This document shows, in pieces, positions 52,224 to 62,429 of a stretch of 64,000 nt of DNA. The DNA is from an uncultured Polaribacter sp. Lineage in GTDB: Bacteria > Bacteroidota > Bacteroidia > Flavobacteriales > Flavobacteriaceae. The notes below the pieces were generated by a model. It ran no database searches. It saw nothing but the letters and a program-made list of their open reading frames with translations, and was not told the DNA's origin. Both the position numbers and the translations under genes were made by a program. How positions within the stretch are numbered: the stretch's first letter is position 1; every line of letters starts with the position of its first letter. Location of the stretch: assembly GCF_947500975.1 (NCBI RefSeq), contig NZ_CANMUE010000009.1, positions 88,665-152,664 of the forward strand. The letters are read 5' to 3'.

Positions 52224-55200
52224 ATGAGAAAAATACTACATGTTTTATGTATGTGTTTGGTAACCTTTATGGTTACTGCACAAGAAAATAGTAAGAATCA
52301 TATTTTTTTAGGAAATGCAGCTGTAGATAATACACAAGAAAATGCAGCTATAAAAGTACAAATGCAAATAGGTGGGCCAGTGCTTTCCCATTTGCATGAT
52401 AGTGAAATAAGTACCTCTTTTGGGTTTCCATACGGTGTTTTATATATATCTTCTACATTTTATGACGCTGGTTTTGAGGTTTCAAAAGGGTATTATGGAG
52501 ATAGAATTCAATTAGATTGGTCTATTGGAGCGAATAAAGATGAAATTGAAAATTATATTATTTACAGAAGGCCATATGCTTCTGTTGTAAGTACTGATTA
52601 TTTTCAAGTAGGAGATGATGGAGCACTTAAGGTTCATGAATCTTTTGGGGAGCCTTTGGTAACTTTAGGTAGTGATGTATATACATATGTAGATACAGCT
52701 ACAGAGGGTGTTGTTTTGTATGAGTACTTAGTATATGCAACAGGGATTTCTGCAATAGCCGATAAGTATACCAATTATATAACAGGTATAGGGTATAAAA
52801 ACCCAACAGCTGTTGTTACAGGTAATATTAGTTTTGCAGGAGGTACACCAGTAAAGGATGTAATTGTAAGAGCGGAGCCAGATGGAGATGAAGTTAGTGT
52901 TGGTAGTAGCATTTACGTATCTGATGAAGGTAGGTTAAATGTAAAGTATTTGAGTGAAGAAATTACAACAGAAGGAACATTTCAATCGTGGTTACGTATA
53001 CCGGAATCGGCTGATTTTAGATGGTTGAAATTACAGAAAAGAGCAGAAGTTACAGAAAATACTTCAAGTAACTTTGTATATACAGATGTTAAGTTAGTAG
53101 GAACCGCAGACGAAAAGGCTATCGAAGTTACTGTAGGTAATAATAACAATAATAGTTCGGTATATAAAGTAATGTTAAAAAATTATTTCCCTACGGGTCA
53201 GGTAGATGGAAAAGGAGACGATATTTTAAAAAGTATTTCAGAGCTTCATAATGATTTTATCCACCTTTCTGTAGTGTTAAATGAAAATGAAAGTCCTTTA
53301 GTATATTTAAATGGACGTTTATTAAATGATGCTTTTATAGAAACTATTACTGCTGTACAAGAAGAAATTTTTGATGAAGAAGCTAGGCAAATTCCTGAGT
53401 TAACTACAACAGGAGATTATGTTTATCAATTTATAGAAGACTATAATAGTTTAGAGGTTGCAGATGAACTAGATGGAATTGTAGATGAAGTTCGTTTATG
53501 GAAAGAAGCTTTAAGTGAACGTAGTATCCGTCAAGATTTTAAAAGATATTTAAGTGGTACAGAAGCTAATTTATTAATGTATTTACGTGCTGACGAAGGT
53601 AATGGAGCTTATGCTTATGATTTATCAGCAAAAGGTTACGATTTTAATAAAAACGAAGCTTTACTTTATAAAAGTGAGTGGACAACCAATTCGGAAGACA
53701 AACCTGATAGTAATCAATTAGGTGTGTTAGGGGTTACAGATGATAACGGAAACTATATCATTGCTGCAATTCCTTATTCAGGGGCAGGAGAATCTTTTAA
53801 TATTACACCTTCTTTTGGAGTGCACCAATTTAGTCCAAGTCAGCAATTAATTTTTTTAGGAGCTGGTGCAGAGGTTGTTAATAAAATAGATTTCGAAGAC
53901 GTTTCATCATTCATTTTTAGAGGTAAAGCACGTATGGATCTTGTGGGAACTTTTGATCCAATAACCAATAATGATGGAACTGTTAATCTGCCAGATATTT
54001 TACAAGTAGAAGAGTCTGGATATAATGAATACACGGTAACCGATGTTAACGGAACAATCCGTTCTTATCAAAAAGGAGACTATCAAGCAGGAGAAGAAGC
54101 TAATACGATTGTAGATATGCCTAACGTAGGGGTAGCAGGAGCTAATGTGTATATTGACGGAAATATTGTATTGGATGAAGAAAGTAAACCTTTAACTACC
54201 GATGAAGATGGAGGATTTGTAATTGAGGTACCTATTGGAAATCATTATATTGAAATTAAAAAAGACAATCATGAATTTACTTATGGAGGTCGTTTTCCTA
54301 TGTTAACAGCAGATGCTTTAGCCCAACAAGAGCGAGTTAAAGGAAGTAGTTTAACAGAAGAAGAAAAAACTTATATTGAAGAAAATCATAAAACAGAATT
54401 TGACTTTTTCGAACATCAAGAAACTTCGGTTACTTTCTTAGATCAAACTAAAGTTACCTTAGTAGGTAAAGTAGTAGGAGGGTCTGTAGAGGCAGCCAAA
54501 CCTATTGGTTTTGGGTATGATGGTTATGTAGAGCATGTTTTTAACGAAGGAGAAGATGATGAAACTAAAGAAGCGGTAAGTGCCATTAATAATATTGGGC
54601 AAGCAACTATAAAGTTAAGTCATGAGGCAGGTGATATTATTATTACTACCAATGCTGAATCTGGAGAATACAGAAGAGAATTAGCACCGTTGTTATATAC
54701 TATAGAAAAAACAAGCACAAGTGATGGTGTTACCATTATTAATGATACAGAGGGTATTAGTGGAGATTTTTTAAATGCTAACGAAACACTTAATTTAAGT
54801 GATGTTCCAGCAACATCAACTTCTGAATTCTCTTTAGGAGAGGGAGTAGATCCATTAGTTTCTGAACCATATCATTATGAAAAAAGTTTTGTTTATCGTT
54901 CTGCCCCTCAATTATTTGTTACTAGACAAACCTCTGAGGAAACTTTGTCAGCAAATGGAGAAGTTTATTCAACAGAAGGATTAACATTAAACGGCAGCCC
55001 ATTAGCGTTCTATAAACAAGGAGGTATTTATTATATTGATTTTGAAACCTATGAAGAATATCATAATTATGATGGAGAAAGTGTTGAAGAGTTTAAAGTG
55101 CCAGTTATAGATGGTGGTTTTATTATTAATAATAATTTAGAAATGGCAGCTGGAACTTTAGTTTATGATGAAGATGACAAAAGTAAATCAACATATACCT

Positions 55201-58200
55201 TTATGGGTGGAATCCCTACCATTTCAGCACCTTTTAAAAAGACAATTTCTATTAACTATAGAGTTAATGGTCTTGACACACCAGCCGTTGGGTATAATCC
55301 AGAAGGATTACTTTTAGGTGGTGCTCCTGATGGTACCCAAACGTTTGTAACTGCTGCGCCTGAGGTTCCTGCTATTGTTTTAAGAGATCCGCCAGGGACC
55401 AATAGTTTTGCTTCTATAGAAAAAGGGACAAGTATCAGTATTACATCTGAAGCTGCTTATGCGCATTCAGGGGGGTATTCGGATGCACTTTCATTAAGTT
55501 TAGGGGCAGATAGTAAAATCGTTACTTCACCTGCAGGAGGACCAATTATTGAAACTTCACTTACAAATGATTTCGAGGCAGGTGTTTCAGTATCCAGAAC
55601 ATCTTCAAATGGTACTAGTTTAACCAAAACCTATACGTTTAATCAAACAATATCAACAAGTGCAGAGCAAGACTATGTTGGTGCTGAAGGAGATTTGTAT
55701 ATAGGAGAGTCAAAAAATTATTATTATGGTAGTTATGATAATATAATTTTAGATGCTCAAAACTACGATGGAAATAATTCGGTAAGTTTAGAATTTACAA
55801 ATTCATTAGGTGAAAAAGTGCCTCTATATATATCCAAAACAAAAGAAATAAGTTTTTCAGAAGCTAATACAGCTACCATGTTTATCTATAGTCAGAAGTA
55901 TTTAATTGAAACGCTTATACCTGAATTAGAATTGATCGTTTCAAATTTACAAAACGGCCTTTTAGACCCTAATGCTGAAGGGGTTGAACAAGAATGGTAT
56001 TATCAACAACAAATAGACCTTTGGAAAGAAAGTATTGCAAGTAATGAATACGCTAAATATAGAGCTTTTAACGAAACAAATGAGTTAAAAGAAGAGATAA
56101 AAGATAATTTGCAGGAAGATATTGATGACCTTAAAAGGCAGATAGATGAGAAAAGTTTTTCAGGTGTATCTGATTCTAAAATGAATGATAAATTAAATGA
56201 ATTATATAATTTACAAGATCAATTAGAAGATAGATTTCAACAAAATATTTCTTTTGATGCAGGTGTTGGTGAGTTTTCAAGTAGTTTTGAAACATACCAA
56301 TTAAAAACTCAAACAAAAGAGTATTCTTTTTCTATGGATGAAAGTTTTTCATGGGTTAAAGGCTTTAAAATAGGAGGAAATGGGTTTGAAAATTCTATAT
56401 CAGTCCAATTTACTCAAACAGGAGATACAAGTATTAGTAAAGATGATGAAGAAACTACAACCATTGGGTATACTTTAGTTGATAATGATGAGGCTAATGT
56501 TTTAAGTGTAGATGTTGTAAATGTTTTTGACGATAATGGTCCTATTTTTATTACCCAAGGGGGTAGAACATCATGTCCGTATGAAGATGAAACAAAGGCT
56601 GAGTTTTTAAATAAAGATTCAAAAGAGTATTTTAAGTCTGTTGATGATTATTATTCATATTTAGAAAAAAAGGCAGAATACGAAAATGCTTTAGAAGATT
56701 ACAACATTAATAAAGCAAAATTTGATGATTGTGTAGCGAAAAATGGTTATTTCGCTTGTCAGACAGAGGAGGATGCAGTTGGTAATGAGCCTGTTGAACC
56801 AGACGTTGTTGATAAGCCTGATTTTCCTATTGAAAGTATAGGTACTATAGACAATACGGATACTGATAAAGAAAATCATGGGTATTCTTTAAATTACGCA
56901 ACTCAAAAAGTAGAAGATCCGGTAATAAGTGCATTAGAAACTAATATTACAGGAGTGCCAGAAGATGGAAAAGCGGAATTTACGTTAATTTTAGAAAACA
57001 ATGGAGTTGGAACTTCTGATCATACCGATTTTAATTTAAAAATTGATACGCCATCAAATCCACATAATGTTATTTTTAACATACGTGAGCATGATAATAC
57101 AGTAAATGTACCAAGAGGTGAAAAGGTATATTTTACATTGACTATGGAGAAGTCTGTAGAAGATGTATTTGAATACAAGGATATTAAATTGATTTTCGAG
57201 TCTATGTGTGATGATGTACATACAGGTACAAGTATCTTGTTATCAGCAAGCTTTATACCATCGTGTTCAAATGTAAGTGTGAGTGCGCCTTTTGATGGTT
57301 GGGTAGTAAACCATAGTGATATTTATAATGATGATGGTAGTACAAATTCATTAAAAGTAGAGTTGTCAGAATTTAATCCTGATTATAATAGCTTTAAAAA
57401 AATAGATTTACAATATCGTAAATCAACTAGTTCATCATGGACACGTTTGCATACTTATTATAAAGCACCATTTACTACAGACGAGGGTATTGCTGTAGAT
57501 TATTTAGCAACAGCTATTGAAAATGGAGAAGATAAAAACAGTTCAATAACAGATACTACTATTGATTATGATTTTGATATTGCAGGTTTAGGTTTAGATG
57601 ATGCTGAATATGAAATAAGAGCAATTTCTTATTGTACAGATGATACAGAATATGTGTCTGATGTAGTTTCAGGTACGGTAGATTTAACCAGACCACAACA
57701 ATTTGGTACACCATCACCAACCGATGGTATTCTAGGGTCTGGAGATGATTTACGTTTACAATTTAGTGAGCCAATTGTTTACAATAGTGCAATTAGCAAA
57801 ATAGAAATTGTAGCAGAAACAAATCAGTTGCCTGTTAATCATGCTGTATCAGTTGCTTTTGAAGGAGCAGATAATACTATGGTTATAGAAAAAACAAATG
57901 TTTTTACTGGAGATTATAGTATAGAGTTTTGGATGGATAACCAAACAACAGGTAATGCTACTATTATGCAACAAGAAAACGGTTTTAGTATTGCTCTTGT
58001 TAATGGAGAAATGGTTTGGACTTTGGGCGGACAAACAGTTCAAGGAACGGTTTCCGATGATGATCTTTTCCATCATTATACCCTAACATATCATCAAGAA
58101 AAAGGTGAATTACGTATTTACGAAGATAGTACTGAGTTAAAAGTTGCTACAGTCGGAGATATTGAGTTTACAAATTCTGGAGCTTTAACCATAGGAGGTA

Positions 58201-61130
58201 ATAGTTTTGTGGGTAATATTCATGATTTACGTATGTGGACAAAGTCTATTTCACTTGCAGAGTCAGTAGCTAGTTTTTATGAGCAGTTTACAGGATCGGA
58301 ACGTGATTTAGTAGGATATTGGAAAATGAATGAAGGTCGTGGAGCAATTGCTAATGATTTAGCAAGGTTTATACATGGTGTTGTAAATGCAGAGTGGAAT
58401 ATCAACCCTAAAACAACAGGTTATGATTTTGCTGACAATCAATATTTAACATTAAACTTAAATGATTTATCACAGTTTGGTGCTGCAACACAAATAGATG
58501 ATGAAATGGATGTTACATTATCATTTTGGGTAAAAACAGCTAGCACTAATGGAACCATAATCTCTAACGGTAGAGGTACCGAAGAAGACTTATTACAATC
58601 TAACGGTAAACGCAATAAATGGTCTGTAGAGGTTGATGGAAATGGAAATTTAGTGTTTAATAATGAAGGTTTTTCTTATGAACTAACGGAAAACAGTATT
58701 GCAGATGATTCATGGCATCATGTTGCTATAGTCGTTAGACGTTCAGGATCATTAAATACCTATTTAGATAATGGATTAGTTACTTCTCATAATGTAAGTA
58801 ACATAGGAGGGATTTCTGGAAGTAAATTTTGGATAGGTGCTAGAGGATATACTAATGAAATAGGTGTAGAAACTATAGACAGGAATTTCACTGGTAAATT
58901 AGAAGAAATAAGACTCTGGAATACTGCACGTTCATTAGTTCAAATAGAGAGAGATAGTTATACAGAGATAGCATCAAACACATTAGGTTTAATTATGTAT
59001 GCAAGTATGAATAACCCTGAAATCCCTAATGGAAAAGGGCCTGCATATTTTCATCAATTATCTACTGGTATTACAGCTTCTGTAAATGCAGAGTTAAGCA
59101 GTGGTACACCTAATTATACAGAAGATACACCAAAATTACAACCAGCAAGAGAGTTGTTAAGTTTCGACGTATCTTATGTAATTAATGGTGATGAAATTAT
59201 TATAACTCCTCAGGTAAGTGATTGGTCGGTATTAGAAAATCAAATATTAGATATTACAGTAGATCGTTTATTTGATGCAGCAGAAAACCAACAAGCATCA
59301 CCAGTAACATGGACCGCTTTTGTTTCTAAAAATAATGTAGAATGGTATGTTAATGAAAATGAAAGCGTAGTAGAAATAGAAAAAACATCGGGTGAATCTT
59401 ATGAATTTGAAATTACTTTATTAAATAAAGGAGGAGTAGATGAAAAATTTGAAATAACAAATATTCCTAATTGGTTAACTTTAAGTGAAACTTCAGGAAG
59501 TTTAGATCCTAGTAGTGGTATTACTATACAGGCATCTATTGCTAGTGAGTTAAGTATAGGAGAATATGTTCAGGATTTATTTTTAGAAACAGATTTTGGG
59601 TTGGATGAAAAATTACAATTGGACTTAAGAGTGTTAAGTGAAGCACCAGATTGGTCTGTAAACGAACCTGATTACTCAAATAACATGAACATTATTGGGG
59701 TTATTAAAATTAATGATCAATTTTCTAGAGATGAATTTACTAAAGTAGGTGCTTTTGTTAATGAAGAACCAAGAGGAGAGGCTTATCTACTGTATGATGA
59801 TGCTAGGGATAGTTATTTTGTGTTCTTAACAGCTTATAGTAATGTTTCAAGTGGAGAAGATGTCACTTTTAAAATTTGGGACGGCCTTAATGGTAAAGTA
59901 TTAACAGCTTCAATAGACGGTTTGGTAAGTGTACCTTTTTTACAGAATGAAGTATTAGGAACTAAATCTAGTCCAGTAGTTTTCTCTGGAGATTTATTTT
60001 CAGAGCAAACCATTAGCTTAAACGAAGGTTGGACATGGTTTTCTTCTTATGTAGAGGATGCTAGATTTGATAATATAAAAGAAACTTTTGATGGATTAAC
60101 ATTGGCAGAAGGAGATCAAATAAAATCTCAAAACCTGTTTTCTAAATATGAATCTGGAGATTGGTTTGGTTCTTTATCTAATATTGAAATAAGTACGATG
60201 TATAAGGTAAAATTAGCAACTGCTAATAGCCTAACATTAGTAGGTCAAGACGTAGATGAAACGAATTTAAATTTAGCCTTAAATGAAGGGTGGAATTGGT
60301 TGCCATTTCCAATTCATAAAAGTACTAGATTACAAGACGCACTTTCTTTATATGAACCAACAGATGGAGATGTTATTAAAGATCAGTTCAGTTTTGCTAT
60401 CTACGATGAGCTTTCAGGTTGGAGTGGATCATTAACTTACTTAACACCTAATAGTGGTTATATGATGAGATCAGGAGTAGCGCAAACCTTTAATTATCCA
60501 AGTGCAGGTACCGTATCTAAGTTTGTAAGTGGCAATAAAGGAGTTTCTAGTAAAACAGTTGCTTTATTTTCAAAATATAGTTCAAATATGAATGTTGTAG
60601 CAGAAGTACTTTTGGATGATGCTTATACAGATGTGTTAGTTTATGATGAAGAAAACAACTTAAGAGGAACTTCTCCAATAGTAGAGGTTGATGGTAAGAA
60701 AATAAGTTTTGTGACAGTTTTTAGTGATGGAAATGATACTATGAAATTTATAGTTTCAGACGGAACAAAACTAATAGATGTAAGTTCTAATTTTATTTTT
60801 GAAAGTAATAAAGTTTACGGAAGCTTAAAAAAACCAGTAGCTTTAGGGGTAAAAGAGGTTTTAGCATCAGATTCGGTTGAGTTATCTTTAAGTGAGGTTT
60901 TATTATATCCTAATCCTTTTTCAGATTCATTTATTATAGATGGTTCTTTACAAACAGACAAGGTTGTAAAAGTAGAAATATTGTCTATGTTAGGTAATAA
61001 GGTATATAGTAAAAGTACTCCAGAAGATAAAACAATAGTAGATACTTCAGTTTTAGCAAGAGGTGTTTATTTTGTAATCTTAACCTCTCATTCAGGTAAG
61101 AGCATTGCTAAAAAAATGATAAAAAAATAA
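52224..61130 (+). CDS. Giant multidomain surface protein with LamG, coiled-coil and T9SS sorting domain
   Basis: A 2968-aa protein with signal peptide (ILHVLCMCLVTFMVTAQ). Domains by eye: an N-terminal region (20-250) with WSIGANKDEIENYIIYRRPY; LamG-like sandwich 1 (about 252-475, DGIVDEVRLWKEALS); two carboxypeptidase-regulatory-like modules (about 500-545, 634-692); beta-rich Ser/Thr segments (about 1075-1190 and 1340-1450) around a coiled coil (1255-1339, ELKEEIKDNLQEDIDDLKRQ); CARDB-like region (about 1545-1660). Then come LamG-like sandwiches 2 and 3 (1876-2041, 2068-2266), a BACON-like module (about 2371-2471), a 'WSV' module (2474-2588), two LNEGWxW repeats (2595-2760), a second WSV-like module (2775-2876), and the type A T9SS sorting domain (2894-2968, LYPNPFSDSF to IAKKMIKK). 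Likely anchored at the surface and involved in adhesion or recognition. Closely followed by a second operon gene (1 nt). Confidence 0.88.
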   Translation: MRKILHVLCMCLVTFMVTAQENSKNHIFLGNAAVDNTQENAAIKVQMQIGGPVLSHLHDSEISTSFGFPYGVLYISSTFYDAGFEVSKGYYGDRIQLDWSIGANKDEIENYIIYRRPYASVVSTDYFQVGDDGALKVHESFGEPLVTLGSDVYTYVDTATEGVVLYEYLVYATGISAIADKYTNYITGIGYKNPTAVVTGNISFAGGTPVKDVIVRAEPDGDEVSVGSSIYVSDEGRLNVKYLSEEITTEGTFQSWLRIPESADFRWLKLQKRAEVTENTSSNFVYTDVKLVGTADEKAIEVTVGNNNNNSSVYKVMLKNYFPTGQVDGKGDDILKSISELHNDFIHLSVVLNENESPLVYLNGRLLNDAFIETITAVQEEIFDEEARQIPELTTTGDYVYQFIEDYNSLEVADELDGIVDEVRLWKEALSERSIRQDFKRYLSGTEANLLMYLRADEGNGAYAYDLSAKGYDFNKNEALLYKSEWTTNSEDKPDSNQLGVLGVTDDNGNYIIAAIPYSGAGESFNITPSFGVHQFSPSQQLIFLGAGAEVVNKIDFEDVSSFIFRGKARMDLVGTFDPITNNDGTVNLPDILQVEESGYNEYTVTDVNGTIRSYQKGDYQAGEEANTIVDMPNVGVAGANVYIDGNIVLDEESKPLTTDEDGGFVIEVPIGNHYIEIKKDNHEFTYGGRFPMLTADALAQQERVKGSSLTEEEKTYIEENHKTEFDFFEHQETSVTFLDQTKVTLVGKVVGGSVEAAKPIGFGYDGYVEHVFNEGEDDETKEAVSAINNIGQATIKLSHEAGDIIITTNAESGEYRRELAPLLYTIEKTSTSDGVTIINDTEGISGDFLNANETLNLSDVPATSTSEFSLGEGVDPLVSEPYHYEKSFVYRSAPQLFVTRQTSEETLSANGEVYSTEGLTLNGSPLAFYKQGGIYYIDFETYEEYHNYDGESVEEFKVPVIDGGFIINNNLEMAAGTLVYDEDDKSKSTYTFMGGIPTISAPFKKTISINYRVNGLDTPAVGYNPEGLLLGGAPDGTQTFVTAAPEVPAIVLRDPPGTNSFASIEKGTSISITSEAAYAHSGGYSDALSLSLGADSKIVTSPAGGPIIETSLTNDFEAGVSVSRTSSNGTSLTKTYTFNQTISTSAEQDYVGAEGDLYIGESKNYYYGSYDNIILDAQNYDGNNSVSLEFTNSLGEKVPLYISKTKEISFSEANTATMFIYSQKYLIETLIPELELIVSNLQNGLLDPNAEGVEQEWYYQQQIDLWKESIASNEYAKYRAFNETNELKEEIKDNLQEDIDDLKRQIDEKSFSGVSDSKMNDKLNELYNLQDQLEDRFQQNISFDAGVGEFSSSFETYQLKTQTKEYSFSMDESFSWVKGFKIGGNGFENSISVQFTQTGDTSISKDDEETTTIGYTLVDNDEANVLSVDVVNVFDDNGPIFITQGGRTSCPYEDETKAEFLNKDSKEYFKSVDDYYSYLEKKAEYENALEDYNINKAKFDDCVAKNGYFACQTEEDAVGNEPVEPDVVDKPDFPIESIGTIDNTDTDKENHGYSLNYATQKVEDPVISALETNITGVPEDGKAEFTLILENNGVGTSDHTDFNLKIDTPSNPHNVIFNIREHDNTVNVPRGEKVYFTLTMEKSVEDVFEYKDIKLIFESMCDDVHTGTSILLSASFIPSCSNVSVSAPFDGWVVNHSDIYNDDGSTNSLKVELSEFNPDYNSFKKIDLQYRKSTSSSWTRLHTYYKAPFTTDEGIAVDYLATAIENGEDKNSSITDTTIDYDFDIAGLGLDDAEYEIRAISYCTDDTEYVSDVVSGTVDLTRPQQFGTPSPTDGILGSGDDLRLQFSEPIVYNSAISKIEIVAETNQLPVNHAVSVAFEGADNTMVIEKTNVFTGDYSIEFWMDNQTTGNATIMQQENGFSIALVNGEMVWTLGGQTVQGTVSDDDLFHHYTLTYHQEKGELRIYEDSTELKVATVGDIEFTNSGALTIGGNSFVGNIHDLRMWTKSISLAESVASFYEQFTGSERDLVGYWKMNEGRGAIANDLARFIHGVVNAEWNINPKTTGYDFADNQYLTLNLNDLSQFGAATQIDDEMDVTLSFWVKTASTNGTIISNGRGTEEDLLQSNGKRNKWSVEVDGNGNLVFNNEGFSYELTENSIADDSWHHVAIVVRRSGSLNTYLDNGLVTSHNVSNIGGISGSKFWIGARGYTNEIGVETIDRNFTGKLEEIRLWNTARSLVQIERDSYTEIASNTLGLIMYASMNNPEIPNGKGPAYFHQLSTGITASVNAELSSGTPNYTEDTPKLQPARELLSFDVSYVINGDEIIITPQVSDWSVLENQILDITVDRLFDAAENQQASPVTWTAFVSKNNVEWYVNENESVVEIEKTSGESYEFEITLLNKGGVDEKFEITNIPNWLTLSETSGSLDPSSGITIQASIASELSIGEYVQDLFLETDFGLDEKLQLDLRVLSEAPDWSVNEPDYSNNMNIIGVIKINDQFSRDEFTKVGAFVNEEPRGEAYLLYDDARDSYFVFLTAYSNVSSGEDVTFKIWDGLNGKVLTASIDGLVSVPFLQNEVLGTKSSPVVFSGDLFSEQTISLNEGWTWFSSYVEDARFDNIKETFDGLTLAEGDQIKSQNLFSKYESGDWFGSLSNIEISTMYKVKLATANSLTLVGQDVDETNLNLALNEGWNWLPFPIHKSTRLQDALSLYEPTDGDVIKDQFSFAIYDELSGWSGSLTYLTPNSGYMMRSGVAQTFNYPSAGTVSKFVSGNKGVSSKTVALFSKYSSNMNVVAEVLLDDAYTDVLVYDEENNLRGTSPIVEVDGKKISFVTVFSDGNDTMKFIVSDGTKLIDVSSNFIFESNKVYGSLKKPVALGVKEVLASDSVELSLSEVLLYPNPFSDSFIIDGSLQTDKVVKVEILSMLGNKVYSKSTPEDKTIVDTSVLARGVYFVILTSHSGKSIAKKMIKK

Positions 61131-61131
61131 A

Positions 61132-62427
61132 ATGAAGTTTAATTATTTTTTTAGAATACTAATAAGTTTTTTATTTTTAAGTGTAAACGCTCAAGAACCA
61201 GATTGGTCAGTAGATGGTTCTAAGTATCAGTTTACTATGAATATTACTACATTTTTAAATGTAAATGGGACAACTTTATCTTCTTCAGAAGATAAAGTTG
61301 CTGTTTTTGTGGGGGAAGAGATTAGAGGCGTGGCTAACTTAGCTTATGTAGCTAAGTATGATAAATATGTGGCATTTTTAACCATATATTCAAATACAAG
61401 TAGTGAACAATTAAATTTTAAAATTTATGATAGCACTAATGATACTGTTGTAAACGTAATTAAAACAGAAAGTTTTGTTATTGACAGTAGTTTAGGAAGC
61501 GTATTTCAATCATATAGTATTGCTAACCCAGAACTAAGTAGTGAAGCAAGCTTATTGTCATTTAGTTTCTTAAATATCGGTATTGTAGAAGAAAAAATAA
61601 ATGGTAATCAAAGAGACTTTGTTTTACCTATAGGTACTGATTTAACTACATTAAAGCCTCAGTTTACAATTAGTGAAGGTGCGCAGTTATACGTATTAGA
61701 AAATATACAAACCTCTGGGCAGTCTATACAAAACTTTACTAAAAGTATTACTTATAGTGTTTTGTCAGAAAATCAAGCGGTTTTAAATACTATTCAAATA
61801 AACGTTACAGTTGAAGAAAAAAGTGTAAATCCACCAGTAGTTGTTTTATCTTCTGAAGAAGAAGGTAGTGTTAATACGATTCCTGTTTCTGTCAGCTTAA
61901 AAACAAATGTTAGCCTTGCTGAATTTAATGAAAATAATTTTGTATTGGTTAATGCCTTAGTTTCATCTATTAAAGAAGAAAGTGACTTGAGTTATACTAT
62001 TGAAATTGTTCCGATACAACAAGGTGTTTTTTCTATAGAGTTATTAGAAGGTAGGTTGTATAATCTAGAAAATGAACCAAATGAAACATCTAGTAAGTTG
62101 TCTTTTATTTATGATGCCGTAAATCCTTATGTTGTTGCTGTTAAAAGAAAAACCCCATTAGATGAGATAACAAAGAATGATATTTTAGTATTTGAAGTTG
62201 TTTTTAGTGAAGATGTAGAAGGGGTGTCAATAACAAACTTTAAAAGTGTAACAGGAGCAAACATTAGTGTAGAAAAAAGTAAACAAGATTATACATATGA
62301 AGTAACTGTAAATAACTTAGATACTTATTACGGAGTAGTTCCATTATATATAATTGATTCTGATAAGATAAAAGACAAGGCAGGTAATTTATTAATTAAT
62401 AGCGTTTTTAACGCTTATCAAAATTAA
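61132..62427 (+). CDS. Surface-type protein of WSV, DUF5018-like and Ig-like modules, no visible sorting domain
   Basis: A 431-aa protein with signal peptide (IILISF-type, here RILISFLFLSVNAQ, to about residue 20). Residues 21-135 form the WSV module (EPDWSVDGSKYQFTMNITTF ... VAVFVGEEIRGVANLAYVAK ... YVAFLTIYSN). Next is a DUF5018-like cadherin/Ig-like module (about 140-230, LLSFSFLNIGIVEEKINGNQ) and two Ig-like domains (about 233-330, 332-430), ending VVPLYIIDSDKIKDKAGNLL then NSVFNAYQN. There is no T9SS sorting domain, so export past the periplasm is unexplained. It is a shorter paralogue of the gene that follows after 2 nt. Function unknown. Confidence 0.78.
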   Translation: MKFNYFFRILISFLFLSVNAQEPDWSVDGSKYQFTMNITTFLNVNGTTLSSSEDKVAVFVGEEIRGVANLAYVAKYDKYVAFLTIYSNTSSEQLNFKIYDSTNDTVVNVIKTESFVIDSSLGSVFQSYSIANPELSSEASLLSFSFLNIGIVEEKINGNQRDFVLPIGTDLTTLKPQFTISEGAQLYVLENIQTSGQSIQNFTKSITYSVLSENQAVLNTIQINVTVEEKSVNPPVVVLSSEEEGSVNTIPVSVSLKTNVSLAEFNENNFVLVNALVSSIKEESDLSYTIEIVPIQQGVFSIELLEGRLYNLENEPNETSSKLSFIYDAVNPYVVAVKRKTPLDEITKNDILVFEVVFSEDVEGVSITNFKSVTGANISVEKSKQDYTYEVTVNNLDTYYGVVPLYIIDSDKIKDKAGNLLINSVFNAYQN

Positions 62428-62429
62428 TT

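Noticed and set aside
52900..61130. CRISPR or long DNA repeat in the giant gene
   Set aside because: The repetition is at protein-domain level (LamG, LNEGW, WSV modules) with diverged DNA; no regular spacers are seen.
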